Below, one piece after another: positions 22,560-32,328 of a DNA stretch of 32,328 nt. The notes beneath the pieces are model-generated. The model had not been told where the DNA came from, made no database searches, and saw nothing but the letters and a program-made list of their open reading frames with translations. Source of the DNA: Chloroflexota bacterium (GTDB lineage: Bacteria > Chloroflexota > Dormibacteria > Dormibacterales > Dormibacteraceae); NCBI GenBank assembly GCA_005880315.1, contig VBHB01000087.1, positions 1-32,328 on the forward strand, read 5' to 3'. A program made the position numbers and the translations under genes. The number at the start of each line of letters is the position of its first letter. Within the stretch, counting starts at the first letter, position 1.

Positions 22560-23699
22560 GTGCAACCCCAGATCCACGCCCCTGGCGAGGTACGCCCATC
22601 GGACGCCGCCACCGGCGAGGATGCGCGGCCGGCCCCCGCCGCTCGGCGCTGGAGCCCGTTCCTAGTCGTGGTCGCCCTCATCGTGCTCACCGCGCTGGTG
22701 TCGGGCGGCGTCACCCTGGGCGTGCTCCAGCTGCAGTCGCCCACCAACCCGCAGTCCGTGAACCTCCGCCCAGGCGTCACCATCACGGAGGATTCAGCCA
22801 TCGTCCAGGCCGCAGCCCACGCCAGGCCGGCCGTCGTCAGCGTGGTCACACAGACACAGCCGTCGGTCACCGCCGGCTCGGGGTACCTCGCCACCAGCGA
22901 CGGTTACATCGTGACCAACGTCCAGGTGATCGCCCACTCGAGCACCCTGGTGGTGCTGATCCAACGCGACGCCAAGGCCCACAAGGCGCGCCTGGTCGAC
23001 TACGACTGCCAGACCGGTGTCGCAGTGCTGAAAATCGACCAGGTCAACAACTTGCCGACGCTCGCATTTGCCGATACGACCACGCTGGTCCAGGGCCAGG
23101 TCCTCGTCGCGGTGGGCGGCCCACTGACTGGTGCGGCCCTGCCCGGTCACATCAGCGCTCTCCATCGAGCCGTCACGGTGACCGACCCGGCGAGCTCTGA
23201 CAAGAGCCTCGAGATCAGCGACACGATCCAGACCGACGCCAGCATCGACCCTGGCACCGCCGGCGGTCCGCTGCTCAACGTCGGCGGCCAGGTGATCGGC
23301 GTGTCAATGGCGGCTCAAGGCTCGAGCAGCGGGTTCGGCCTGAGCGCCGCCGACGTGACCGACGACGTGCAGCAGATCCTCTCCAGCGGCCAGCTCGTCA
23401 TCGCGTCGGTCGGAGCCACGAGCAGCGTGCTGACGCAGCAGTCCGCCGCGCTCATCGGCTCGGTGGAGGGAAGCCATCTCGTGTCGGTCGACAAAGGCGG
23501 CCCAGCGGCTTCCGCGGGGTTGCAGCCCGGCGATGTCATCACACAGCTGGACGACGTCACGGTCGATGCGGCCCACCCGCTGCCGCTCCTGTTGAGGTCC
23601 CGCTTCCATCCCAACCAGCGCGTGACGGTCACGTACTCGCGCGCCAACGCGTCCACTCAGGTGCAGCTGACGCTGGCCGGGGTGCACCCCACCTGTTGA
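22560..23699 (+). CDS. HtrA-like (S1C) pseudoprotease with PDZ domain
   Basis: The 379-residue protein has a Pro/Ala-rich cytosolic start, one transmembrane helix (about 33-56), an extracytoplasmic trypsin-like double barrel, and a C-terminal PDZ domain (about 278-375, GGPAASAGLQPGDVI). All three catalytic positions of HtrA are replaced: the His of VTNNHV is Gln122 (VTNVQV), the Asp of DLAVLK is Gly153 (GVAVLK), and the Ser of GNSGGP is Ala234 (GTAGGP). The fold-defining residues around them remain. So the protein is likely a non-proteolytic binding or chaperone-like scaffold at the outer face of the membrane. It is not a decayed gene, since the frame is intact. argS follows closely. Confidence 0.85.
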   Translation: MQPQIHAPGEVRPSDAATGEDARPAPAARRWSPFLVVVALIVLTALVSGGVTLGVLQLQSPTNPQSVNLRPGVTITEDSAIVQAAAHARPAVVSVVTQTQPSVTAGSGYLATSDGYIVTNVQVIAHSSTLVVLIQRDAKAHKARLVDYDCQTGVAVLKIDQVNNLPTLAFADTTTLVQGQVLVAVGGPLTGAALPGHISALHRAVTVTDPASSDKSLEISDTIQTDASIDPGTAGGPLLNVGGQVIGVSMAAQGSSSGFGLSAADVTDDVQQILSSGQLVIASVGATSSVLTQQSAALIGSVEGSHLVSVDKGGPAASAGLQPGDVITQLDDVTVDAAHPLPLLLRSRFHPNQRVTVTYSRANASTQVQLTLAGVHPTC

Positions 23700-23716
23700 G
23701 GACCGCCGGCTCGGGT

Positions 23717-25381
23717 ATGGGCATCCGCAGACGGCTTGGCGAGGCGCTGGCCGGAGCTGTGCGATCGATTGGGGTTGAGGGCGAGATGCCAGACCTCGAG
23801 CTTGGTCGGGCCAAAGATCCCAAGCTCGGCGACTACGCCAGCCCGGCCGGCCGCAAGCTGGCCCAGGCGCTTCGGCAGAGTCCGGACCAGATCGGCGAGC
23901 GCATCGCAGCGACGATCGCGGTGCCCGAGTCTGCGGCAGCGGTCGAAGCGGTCGCCGGCTATGTGAACTTCCGACTGACGCGGGAGTGGCTGCAGCGGTT
24001 GGTCGCGGAGGTCGCCTCGGGCGGCGAGACGTACGGAGCCACGGACGCCGGCCACGGCGAGCGCGTGCAGGTGGAGTTCGGAAGCATCAACCCGACCGGG
24101 CCGATGCACATCGGCCACGGCCGTGGCGTCGTCCTCGGCGACTCGATGTGCAGGCTCCTGGAGTTCACCGGCCATGGGGTGCAGCGCGAGTACTACGTCA
24201 ACGACCAGAACACGCAGGCGCGCCGCTTCGGCGCCTCGGTTTGGGCACGCATGCATGGGCAGGAGCCACCCGAAGGCGGTTACACGGGAGCCTACGTGTC
24301 TGAGCTGGCCGAGATGGCGAAGCGGGACCTGGGTGATCTCGATGCGCTGCCCACGGAAGAAGCCGAAGCGAAGGTCCGCCAGTACGCCATCGCGATCATG
24401 GTGGAGCGCATCAGGGAAAGCGTCGCGCGACTCAACGTGCGATACGACGAATGGTTCAACGAGTCGCGGCTGTGGCAAGAGGGCTTGCCGCAGCTCGCCA
24501 TCCAGAGGCTGCGCGCCTCGGGCTTTCTCAAGGAGCGCGACGGCGCCCTGTGGTTCGGCCCGGCCCTGGAGGAGGAGGACGGCCTCGGCGAAGAGGTGAG
24601 GTCGAGCAAAGAGGACCGCGTCGTCATCCGCTCCAATGGTGAACCCACATATTTCGCGTCCGACCTCGGCTACCTCTTGAGCCGTTTCGAACGCCGGCAT
24701 TTCGAGCGCGTGGTCGAGGTTTGGGCGGCCGACCATCATGGTTACGTCGACCGCCTGAAGGCGGCGGCTGCCGCGCTCGGGCTCAACCCCGAGCGGCTGG
24801 TGATCATCCTCCACCAGATGGTCAACCTCAAAGAGGGCAAGATGTCGAAGCGCGCCGGCCGTTTCGTGCCCCTGGACGAGCTGGTCGACAGGGTTGGCGC
24901 CGACGCCGTGCGCTACTTCTATCTCCTGCGCTCGCCGGACACGACAATCGAGTTCGACCTCGAGCTCGCGCTAACGCAGAGCAACGAGAACCCGGTCTTC
25001 TACGCCCAGTACGCGCATGCGCGTCTCGTCAACGTCGAGGCCACGGCCGCTGAGCGGCACCCCACGCTTCCCGACCACGCTGACGTTTCGCTGCTGGTCC
25101 AGCCCTGGGAGCTCGACGTCGCGCGCCAGCTGGCGTTCTGGCCGGAGGTGGTAGAGGACGCGACACGGCTGCTCGAGCCGCATCGCATTCCTTATTACGT
25201 GCATGACCTGGCGACGGCGGTCCACCGCTTCTATCACGCAGGCAACGAGACAACCGAGTATCGCGTGGTGGTCGACGACGCGGCTCTGACCCGGGCGCGG
25301 CTGGAGCTGTGCCGCGCGGCGCGTCACACTTTGAGGAAGGCGCTGGACCTGATTGGCGTCAGCGCCCCCGAGAGGATGTAA
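23717..25381 (+). CDS. argS: Arginyl-tRNA synthetase
   Basis: A class I synthetase of about 554 residues. It has an N-terminal Add-1-type domain, the HIGH motif in MHIGHGRG, a KMSKR motif (GKMSKRAG), and the C-terminal anticodon-binding DALR domain (RLELCRAARHTLRKALDLIGV). It charges tRNA-Arg with arginine. ATG 23717 (MGIRRRLGEAL) matches the usual start of the family. TTG 23696, overlapping the previous stop as TTGA, would add seven residues. The distance to the HtrA-like gene suggests co-transcription. A metallo-beta-lactamase gene follows after 11 bases. Confidence 0.95.
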   Translation: MGIRRRLGEALAGAVRSIGVEGEMPDLELGRAKDPKLGDYASPAGRKLAQALRQSPDQIGERIAATIAVPESAAAVEAVAGYVNFRLTREWLQRLVAEVASGGETYGATDAGHGERVQVEFGSINPTGPMHIGHGRGVVLGDSMCRLLEFTGHGVQREYYVNDQNTQARRFGASVWARMHGQEPPEGGYTGAYVSELAEMAKRDLGDLDALPTEEAEAKVRQYAIAIMVERIRESVARLNVRYDEWFNESRLWQEGLPQLAIQRLRASGFLKERDGALWFGPALEEEDGLGEEVRSSKEDRVVIRSNGEPTYFASDLGYLLSRFERRHFERVVEVWAADHHGYVDRLKAAAAALGLNPERLVIILHQMVNLKEGKMSKRAGRFVPLDELVDRVGADAVRYFYLLRSPDTTIEFDLELALTQSNENPVFYAQYAHARLVNVEATAAERHPTLPDHADVSLLVQPWELDVARQLAFWPEVVEDATRLLEPHRIPYYVHDLATAVHRFYHAGNETTEYRVVVDDAALTRARLELCRAARHTLRKALDLIGVSAPERM

Positions 25382-25392
25382 GGAGAAGCGAT

Positions 25393-27751
<2,359 letters not shown>

Positions 27752-27770
27752 CTGGGCAGGACGTACATCC

Positions 27771-28733
27771 ATGCAGGACCAACCTCGTAGCTATATCGAC
27801 GTGCGCCGCGAGCTCGCGCTCGATCTCGTCCATGCGACGGAGGCGGCGGCCCTGGCCGCGGCGCGCCTTCTCGGTCGAGGCGATGAGGAGCGCATCCACG
27901 AAGCGGCCGGCGACGCGATGCGGCGCATGCTCGATGACTCCGGGCTCACGGGCACAGTGGTGCTGGGGACGCGAAACGATCCCATCCTCCCGCCGGGCAC
28001 GCTGGTGGGGGGCGGCGAGCCCCGGCTCGACTTCGGGCTGTTTCCGGTCGAGGGCGCGGGCCAGGTTGCGCGCGGTTACTCGAATGCGGTGTCGATAGTG
28101 GCGGCGGTCGACCCGGGAGGTTTCGTCCAGCTGCCGGCGGTCTGGTACGCGGAGAAGATTGTCGCGGGACCGGCGGCCCGAGGCGCCGTCGACCTCGACG
28201 ACACCATCGCCGACAATCTGCGCCGCATCGCCTTTGCCCGCGACGCACGCGTGCAGGACCTCACGGTCGCCGTACTCGACCGCCCACGCCACCAGGAGCT
28301 CATCGCCGAGGTGGCCGCGGCCGGCGCGCGCATCATGACCCTCGAGGAAGGCGACATCGCCGGCGCAGTGATGGCCGCCATGCCCGGCAGCGGTATCGAC
28401 GCTGCCGTCGGCATCGGCGGCCTGCACGCCACGCTGGTAGCGGCCTGCGCGGTCCGCTGCCTTGGCGGCGCCATGCAGGCCAGGCTGTGGCCCCGAAACG
28501 ACGAGGAGCGCGAGCTGTTGGGGGAGGCCGCCTCGCGCGTCTACGGTGTCACGGACCTCGTCACTGCGACGGAGGTCGCGGTGGCGGTCACAGGTGTCAC
28601 CGGCGGGCCACTGCTTCCAGGCGTCGCTTTTGGCAGCGGCTACGCCGAGTCGTCGTCGCTCTTGATGTCGAGCCGCCAGGCGACGGTCCGGCGGATGACC
28701 ACGCGCCACCACACCGCGGTCGCATCCGGCTGA
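27771..28733 (+). CDS. glpX: GlpX-like (class II fructose-1,6-bisphosphatase fold) protein lacking metal ligands
   Basis: This 320-residue protein aligns along its length with GlpX: ATEAAALAAARLLGRGD, NAVSIVA, VLDRPRHQELIAE, GIGG and RLWPRNDEER are all recognisable. The metal-binding positions known from E. coli GlpX (Asp33, Glu57, Asp85, Glu213, as I recall them) are His43, Thr67, Phe91 and Ala220 here. GEGE..DEAP is replaced by GTRNDPILPPG, and DPIEGT by FPVEGAG. It therefore probably cannot hydrolyse fructose 1,6-bisphosphate and may be a regulatory or sugar-phosphate-binding paralogue. The frame is intact. It sits 19 bases after pyrG. Confidence 0.85.
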   Translation: MQDQPRSYIDVRRELALDLVHATEAAALAAARLLGRGDEERIHEAAGDAMRRMLDDSGLTGTVVLGTRNDPILPPGTLVGGGEPRLDFGLFPVEGAGQVARGYSNAVSIVAAVDPGGFVQLPAVWYAEKIVAGPAARGAVDLDDTIADNLRRIAFARDARVQDLTVAVLDRPRHQELIAEVAAAGARIMTLEEGDIAGAVMAAMPGSGIDAAVGIGGLHATLVAACAVRCLGGAMQARLWPRNDEERELLGEAASRVYGVTDLVTATEVAVAVTGVTGGPLLPGVAFGSGYAESSSLLMSSRQATVRRMTTRHHTAVASG

Positions 28734-28734
28734 T

Positions 28735-28775
28735 CCCCGGCGGGACAGGGCGGATTAGGCCGTTCCCAGCCGGGG
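28735..28775 (+). repeat. Long-loop hairpin between the GlpX-like and M50 genes
   Basis: CCCCGGC (28735-28741) pairs with GCCGGGG (28769-28775), and the 27-base loop has weaker internal pairing. It begins one base after the stop codon. No T-run follows, so it could be a weak terminator or a leader element for the protease gene. Confidence 0.4.
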
Positions 28776-28791
28776 TATCAAGTTAGACGAG

Positions 28792-29685
28792 ATGGAAGAG
28801 AGGAACCAGCCGCTCCCGCCCCCGCCTGGGGCCGGGCAGCTGCCGCCGCCGCCGCCGATCTACCCGGTCACCGCGGACATCCCCCCGCAGTCGCCCCACC
28901 ACTACTCGCCCGCGCCCAAGTCGAGGCGGAACGGAGGCATTGCGGGCGGCCTGGTCGGGTTGCTTGCCGCGGCGTGGGCCTATGGCAAATATGTCTTGCT
29001 CCTGGCCTTCAAAGTTCCCGCCCTGGCGACGGTCGGAAGCGCGCTCGTCAGCCTGGTCGCGTACTCGTTCTGGGGCGGCCCCTGGTTCGCGGTCGGCCTG
29101 GTCCTGATGATCTTCGTCCATGAGATGGGCCATGTCGTTGAGATCAGACGCCAGGGTATGCAAGCGACGGCGCCGATCTTCATACCTTTCGTCGGTGCAG
29201 CCATCTTCCAGCGCTCGCATCCAACCGACCCCATCAAGCAGGCCCAGATCGGCATCGCCGGACCGATCGCGGGCACCCTGGGCGCCACGGTTGCGCTGGT
29301 CCTCTTCGGGTCGACGCATTGGGTCGTGTTGCTGGTCTGGGCGTACTACGGCTTCTTGATCAACCTGTTCAACCTGATCCCCTTCGGGATGCTGGACGGT
29401 GGATGGATCCTGGCCCCGGTGTCGAAGTGGGTCCAGGTCGCCGGGCTGGCGGTGCTGGTCGGGCTGTTCCTGGCCCAGCTGGTGAGCCCGCTCGTGATCA
29501 TCCTTTTCATCATCGGAATTCCGATGGTCCTCCAGCGGTTCCGTGATCGGGCCCTCGACGCTCACCTGACGTCAGGGCCGGCCGCCGCCCGATACGCGAT
29601 GGGGGCCGCCTGGCTGGCGCTGGTCGTGTACCTCGCGTTCGCGATGTACCAGGCCGACACCATGCTCAACGCCTTCGTTCGGTAA
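28792..29685 (+). CDS. M50-family (site-2-protease-like) membrane metalloprotease
   Basis: The 297-residue protein has a proline-rich cytosolic N-terminus (1-45) and about six transmembrane helices. The zinc site HEMGH (His110, Glu111, His114) lies in one helix, and the third-ligand motif NLIPFGMLDGG (Asp202) in a later one. Such enzymes cut membrane-embedded substrates, often anti-sigma factors, in regulated intramembrane proteolysis; no substrate gene is adjacent. No PDZ domain is present. The ATG at 28792 has no strong ribosome site. Confidence 0.85.
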   Translation: MEERNQPLPPPPGAGQLPPPPPIYPVTADIPPQSPHHYSPAPKSRRNGGIAGGLVGLLAAAWAYGKYVLLLAFKVPALATVGSALVSLVAYSFWGGPWFAVGLVLMIFVHEMGHVVEIRRQGMQATAPIFIPFVGAAIFQRSHPTDPIKQAQIGIAGPIAGTLGATVALVLFGSTHWVVLLVWAYYGFLINLFNLIPFGMLDGGWILAPVSKWVQVAGLAVLVGLFLAQLVSPLVIILFIIGIPMVLQRFRDRALDAHLTSGPAAARYAMGAAWLALVVYLAFAMYQADTMLNAFVR

Positions 29686-29688
29686 ACT
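29683..29688 (+). promoter_or_regulatory. Candidate -10 box TAAACT for rpmE
   Basis: TAAACT overlaps the stop region of the M50 gene and lies 21 bases before TTG 29710. A transcription start near 29695 would leave the GGAG ribosome site in a short leader. Confidence 0.4.
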
Positions 29689-29709
29689 CACTCACCTGGA
29701 GCCAAGACA

Positions 29710-29922
29710 TTGAAAGCACAGATCCACCCCACCTATTACGAGGACGCGGTCGTCACCTGCGTGTGCGGGAACACGTTCACGACCGGGTCGACGCGCAAGG
29801 AGCTCAAGACGGAAATCTGCTCGGTCTGCCACCCGTTCTTCACCGGCACGCAGAGGATCGTGGACACGGGCGGCCAGGTCGAGCGCTTCCGCAAGAGGGC
29901 GGCTAAGACCCGCTCTAACTAG
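29710..29922 (+). CDS. rpmE: Ribosomal protein bL31 (zinc-binding form)
   Basis: This 70-residue protein of the large subunit bridges the two ribosomal subunits at the central protuberance. Cys17, Cys19, Cys37 and Cys40 make it the C+ zinc-binding type, usually expressed when zinc is sufficient. The start is TTG 29710, with GGAG eight bases upstream. The next gene begins directly after its stop. Confidence 0.96.
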   Translation: MKAQIHPTYYEDAVVTCVCGNTFTTGSTRKELKTEICSVCHPFFTGTQRIVDTGGQVERFRKRAAKTRSN

Positions 29923-30873
29923 ATGTCGGATCCGGAGGTCTCGACTCCGGTGACCTCGGAAGTCCGGCAGCCGGCCGTAAAAGACCAGTTCTTTTATGGC
30001 GGCCAGGCTGTCATCGAAGGCGTGATGATGCGCGGCAAGCATCACTATGCGGTGGCCGTGCGCCTCCCGACCACCAAGGAGATCGTCGTCGACCGAGGCG
30101 AGCTAAAGGCCGCGATCTATGTCAACCCGATCTGGAAGCTCCCGTTCGTGCGGGGGCTGGCCCTGATCGGTGAGCAGCTGCACCTTGGCATGAAATCGCT
30201 CATGTGGTCCGCGAACATGAACGCCGGCAGCCAGGGCGTACAGATCGGCAAGAAGGAGATCCGCAGCTCGGTGGCCGTGGCCGGCGTTTTCGCCCTGGCC
30301 TTGTTCATCGGGCTCCCGCTTCTGCTCGCCGGAATCGCGACGCACCGCAGCAACAACTTCACGTTCGTCCTCGTCGAGGGGGTCATCAGGGTCGGCCTGG
30401 TGCTCGGCTACCTATCCGTCATCGCGCTCCTGCCCGATGTGAAGCGCGTCTTCCAGTACCACGGCGCCGAGCACAAGACCATCAACGCATACGAGGCGGG
30501 ATGGCCGCTCGAGGTAGCGTCGGTGCGGCGCGCCAGCCTTCTCCACCCGCGTTGCGGTACTGGATTCCTCCTCGTCGTCCTGGTCGTGAGTGTCGTCGTC
30601 TTCTCGGTGGTGGCTCTCTTCCACCCCAACTGGTTCTGGCTGATCGCCAGCCGCGTTCTCGCGATCCCCTTGATCGCGGGGGCCGGCTTCGAGCTGATCC
30701 GCTTCATGGCCCGCAACCGGACCCACCCTGTCGTCAAGGTGGCCTTGCTGCCGGTGCTGGGCACGCAAAAGTTCACGACACGAGAACCGTCCGACGACAT
30801 GCTCGAGGTCGCCATCACCGCCTTCAACAGCGCGCGCGAGGGTGAGGAGGACACCACCGGAGCGGCGGCATGA
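29923..30873 (+). CDS. DUF1385 membrane protein
   Basis: The 316-residue protein carries the family hallmark YGGQAVIEGVMMRG near residue 25 and YHGAEHKTINAYEAG near the middle, with about four or five transmembrane helices. The conserved His/Glu cluster may bind metal. Function is unknown. It begins immediately after the rpmE stop and precedes prfA and prmC, the usual neighbourhood of this family in Gram-positive-type genomes. Confidence 0.9.
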   Translation: MSDPEVSTPVTSEVRQPAVKDQFFYGGQAVIEGVMMRGKHHYAVAVRLPTTKEIVVDRGELKAAIYVNPIWKLPFVRGLALIGEQLHLGMKSLMWSANMNAGSQGVQIGKKEIRSSVAVAGVFALALFIGLPLLLAGIATHRSNNFTFVLVEGVIRVGLVLGYLSVIALLPDVKRVFQYHGAEHKTINAYEAGWPLEVASVRRASLLHPRCGTGFLLVVLVVSVVVFSVVALFHPNWFWLIASRVLAIPLIAGAGFELIRFMARNRTHPVVKVALLPVLGTQKFTTREPSDDMLEVAITAFNSAREGEEDTTGAAA

Positions 30874-30896
30874 GAAATTCGCGAGGGGGAGGCACT

Positions 30897-30935
30897 CCCG
30901 CGACTGCGTCGCGGGGGCCCCAGCGGACGCTCCGC
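30897..30935 (+). repeat. Tandem GC-rich hairpins between DUF1385 and prfA
   Basis: CCCGCGAC-TGC-GTCGCGGG (30897-30915, perfect 8-bp stem) is followed by GCGGA-CGC-TCCGC (30923-30935). Both have three-base loops, like the pair after fabI. They fill much of the 99-base gap. No T-run follows, so read-through to prfA is likely. Confidence 0.45.
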
Positions 30936-30972
30936 CTTGCGGTGACGACGAGTACGCCCGGAGACGCATGAA

Positions 30973-31962
30973 ATGATCGATCGGCTCGAGGGGATTGCTC
31001 GCCGTTATCACGAGATCGAGGCGGAGATGGGTCGGCCCGAGGTCGCCTCCGATCACGCGCAGCTGACCAAGCTGGCGCGCGAGCAGCGCACTCTGCGAGA
31101 GATGGTCAACGCATTCGAGGAGTACAAGCGCGCCCTTCACGAGGCGGAGACGGCGCGCGAGATGCTCAAGCACGAGAAGGATCCCGAGATGCAGGAGTAC
31201 CTCCGCGCCGAAGAGCATCGCGCTTCGACGCAGCTGGACGAGCTGGACGAAAAGCTCAAGCTCCTGCTTCTCCCGAAGGACCCCAACGACGATCGAGACG
31301 TGGTGGTCGAGATCCAGGGCGCCGAAGGCGGGGAGGAGGCGGCGCTTTTTGCCGCGGACCTCTTTCGCATGTACCAGAAGTGGGCCGAGCACAAGGGATG
31401 GAAGGTCGAGGTGGTCGACATGTCGCCCAGCGAGAAGGGCGGTCTCGACAAGGTCGAGTTCGAGGTCCACGGTCAGGGTGCTTACTCACAGCTCAAATAC
31501 GAGGGGGGCGTGCACCGGGTGCAGCGCGTCCCCAAGACCGAGGCGCAGGGGCGCATACACACGTCCGCGGCGACCGTTGCGGTGATGCCTGAGCCGGACC
31601 CCGTCGAGGTCGAGATCAAGCCGGAAGATCTCGACATCAAGACGTCGACCTCCACCGGCCCAGGCGGGCAGAGCGTGAACACGACCTACTCGGCAATCCG
31701 CATGACGCACAAGCCCACCGGCCTGGTGGTGAGCATGCAAGACGAGAAATCGCAGCTGCAGAACCGGGAGAAAGCGCTGCGCGTCCTGCGGGCGCGCCTT
31801 TACGACCTGAAGCTGGACTTCAAGGAGAACCGCGTCACCGATCACCGCATCAAGCTCACGCTTCACCGGCTCGACCAGGTGATGGGAGGCGACCTCGACG
31901 AGCTGGTCGCCGCGCTGAGCAACGCAGAGCGCACCGCACAGCTCAACGGCGACTCAACCTGA
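30973..31962 (+). CDS. prfA: Peptide chain release factor 1
   Basis: A 329-residue factor that frees the finished protein at UAG and UAA. The stop-codon-reading motif PKT (PxT of RF1, not SPF of RF2) is in RVPKTEAQGRIHTSA, and the catalytic GGQ is in TGPGGQSVNTT. The residue after GGQ is Ser where His is usual (GGQHVN), a minor variation. ATG 30973 has GGAG nine bases upstream. PrmC, which methylates the GGQ glutamine, is encoded ten bases downstream. Confidence 0.95.
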   Translation: MIDRLEGIARRYHEIEAEMGRPEVASDHAQLTKLAREQRTLREMVNAFEEYKRALHEAETAREMLKHEKDPEMQEYLRAEEHRASTQLDELDEKLKLLLLPKDPNDDRDVVVEIQGAEGGEEAALFAADLFRMYQKWAEHKGWKVEVVDMSPSEKGGLDKVEFEVHGQGAYSQLKYEGGVHRVQRVPKTEAQGRIHTSAATVAVMPEPDPVEVEIKPEDLDIKTSTSTGPGGQSVNTTYSAIRMTHKPTGLVVSMQDEKSQLQNREKALRVLRARLYDLKLDFKENRVTDHRIKLTLHRLDQVMGGDLDELVAALSNAERTAQLNGDST

Positions 31963-31972
31963 CCGCAGCCCG

Positions 31973-32328
31973 ATGACTGTGATCGAGGTCCTGAAGCTGG
32001 CCTCGGACCACCTCGCCAAGCGCAGCTCGGACTCGTCGCGGCTCGACGCCGAGGTGCTGCTGGCGGACGCGCTTGGGCTGCGGCGGATCGACCTCTATCT
32101 GAAATTCGACCGCCCGCTGTCGGAGGCGGAGCTGAGCACCTATCGCGGATTGGTGGCGCGGCGGGCCAAGGGCGAGCCGGTGGCGTACCTCGTCGGGCAC
32201 AAAGAGTTCATGGCCCTCGAATTCGAGGTGACGCCCGCTGTGCTCGTTCCCAACCCCGACACGGAGGTCTTGGTCCAGCGAGCGGTCGCCATTGCGCGCG
32301 ATGCTGGGCGTTCATTTCGTGTGGCGGA
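31973..32328 (+). CDS. prmC: Release-factor glutamine methyltransferase PrmC (3' end outside window)
   Basis: The first 118 residues are visible. The N-terminal helical domain (SSRLDAEVLLADALG) and the segment RRAKGEPVAYLVGHKEFMALEF are typical of PrmC/HemK, then VPNPDTEVLV, where Asn replaces the usual Arg of VPRPDTE. The methyltransferase core with its NPPY motif lies beyond the window. It uses S-adenosylmethionine to methylate the GGQ glutamine of release factors, consistent with its place after prfA. ATG 31973 was taken as the first start after prfA. The truncation is only the window edge. Confidence 0.92.
   Translation, partial: MTVIEVLKLASDHLAKRSSDSSRLDAEVLLADALGLRRIDLYLKFDRPLSEAELSTYRGLVARRAKGEPVAYLVGHKEFMALEFEVTPAVLVPNPDTEVLVQRAVAIARDAGRSFRVA

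Noticed and set aside
31678-31692. Ser instead of His after GGQ in release factor 1
   Set aside because: GGQ and the PxT motif are intact; a single neighbouring substitution is not enough for a functional claim.

Overview
The window is a high-GC stretch of bacterial chromosome, packed with short or overlapping gene junctions (ATGA, GTGA, TGATG) and many GTG and TTG starts. The gene mix points to a Terrabacteria-type lineage: an InhA-like enoyl-ACP reductase, the DUF3090 and SCO1664-family pair usually seen in Actinomycetota and relatives, the run rpmE - DUF1385 - prfA - prmC, and probable leaderless genes with only a -10 box. Chloroflexota, Dormibacterota or a deep actinobacterial group all fit. 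I cannot settle the phylum from sequence alone. No plasmid, phage, insertion sequence or CRISPR signal was seen.

Layout. (1) 1-7.6 kb, plus strand: a LOG-family nucleotide hydrolase, a two-HKD phospholipase D-like protein, then a respiratory block: a membrane-anchored SCO1 + TlpA fusion, heme A synthase (ctaA), heme O synthase (ctaB), a metallo-beta-lactamase hydrolase, a tandem rhodanese (sseA type) and an InhA/FabI-like enoyl reductase. (2) 7.6-9.0 kb: a small island with different codon use, holding an RNase H-like protein and a basic AT-hook / leucine-zipper protein, then a convergent zinc-ribbon membrane gene. (3) 9.0-11.0 kb: acyl-CoA dehydrogenase plus a two-gene MaoC-type hydratase. 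(4) 11.0-18.7 kb, minus strand: DUF3090, a kinase-fold SCO1664-family protein, a proline-rich membrane protein, a complete branched-chain amino-acid ABC transporter (livG, livF, livH, livM, livK), a terminator, and a multi-pass membrane protein. (5) 18.7-25.4 kb: dnaK with a textbook terminator, a GT87-type glycosyltransferase, tRNA-Thr(CGT), a GNAT acetyltransferase, an HtrA-like protein lacking its catalytic triad, and argS. (6) 25.4-32.3 kb, plus strand: a metallo-beta-lactamase protein, pyrG, a GlpX-like protein lacking its metal ligands, an M50 protease, rpmE, DUF1385, prfA and a truncated prmC.

Most of this is housekeeping. No intergenic stretch exceeds 300 bases. I found no obvious defence or biosynthetic system. 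The least ordinary items are the bacterial bZIP-like protein beside an RNase H-like gene, two pseudoenzymes (HtrA-like and GlpX-like), the SCO1-TlpA fusion, and a repeated arrangement in which the T-rich tail of one gene's terminator also supplies the -10 box of the next, apparently leaderless, gene.
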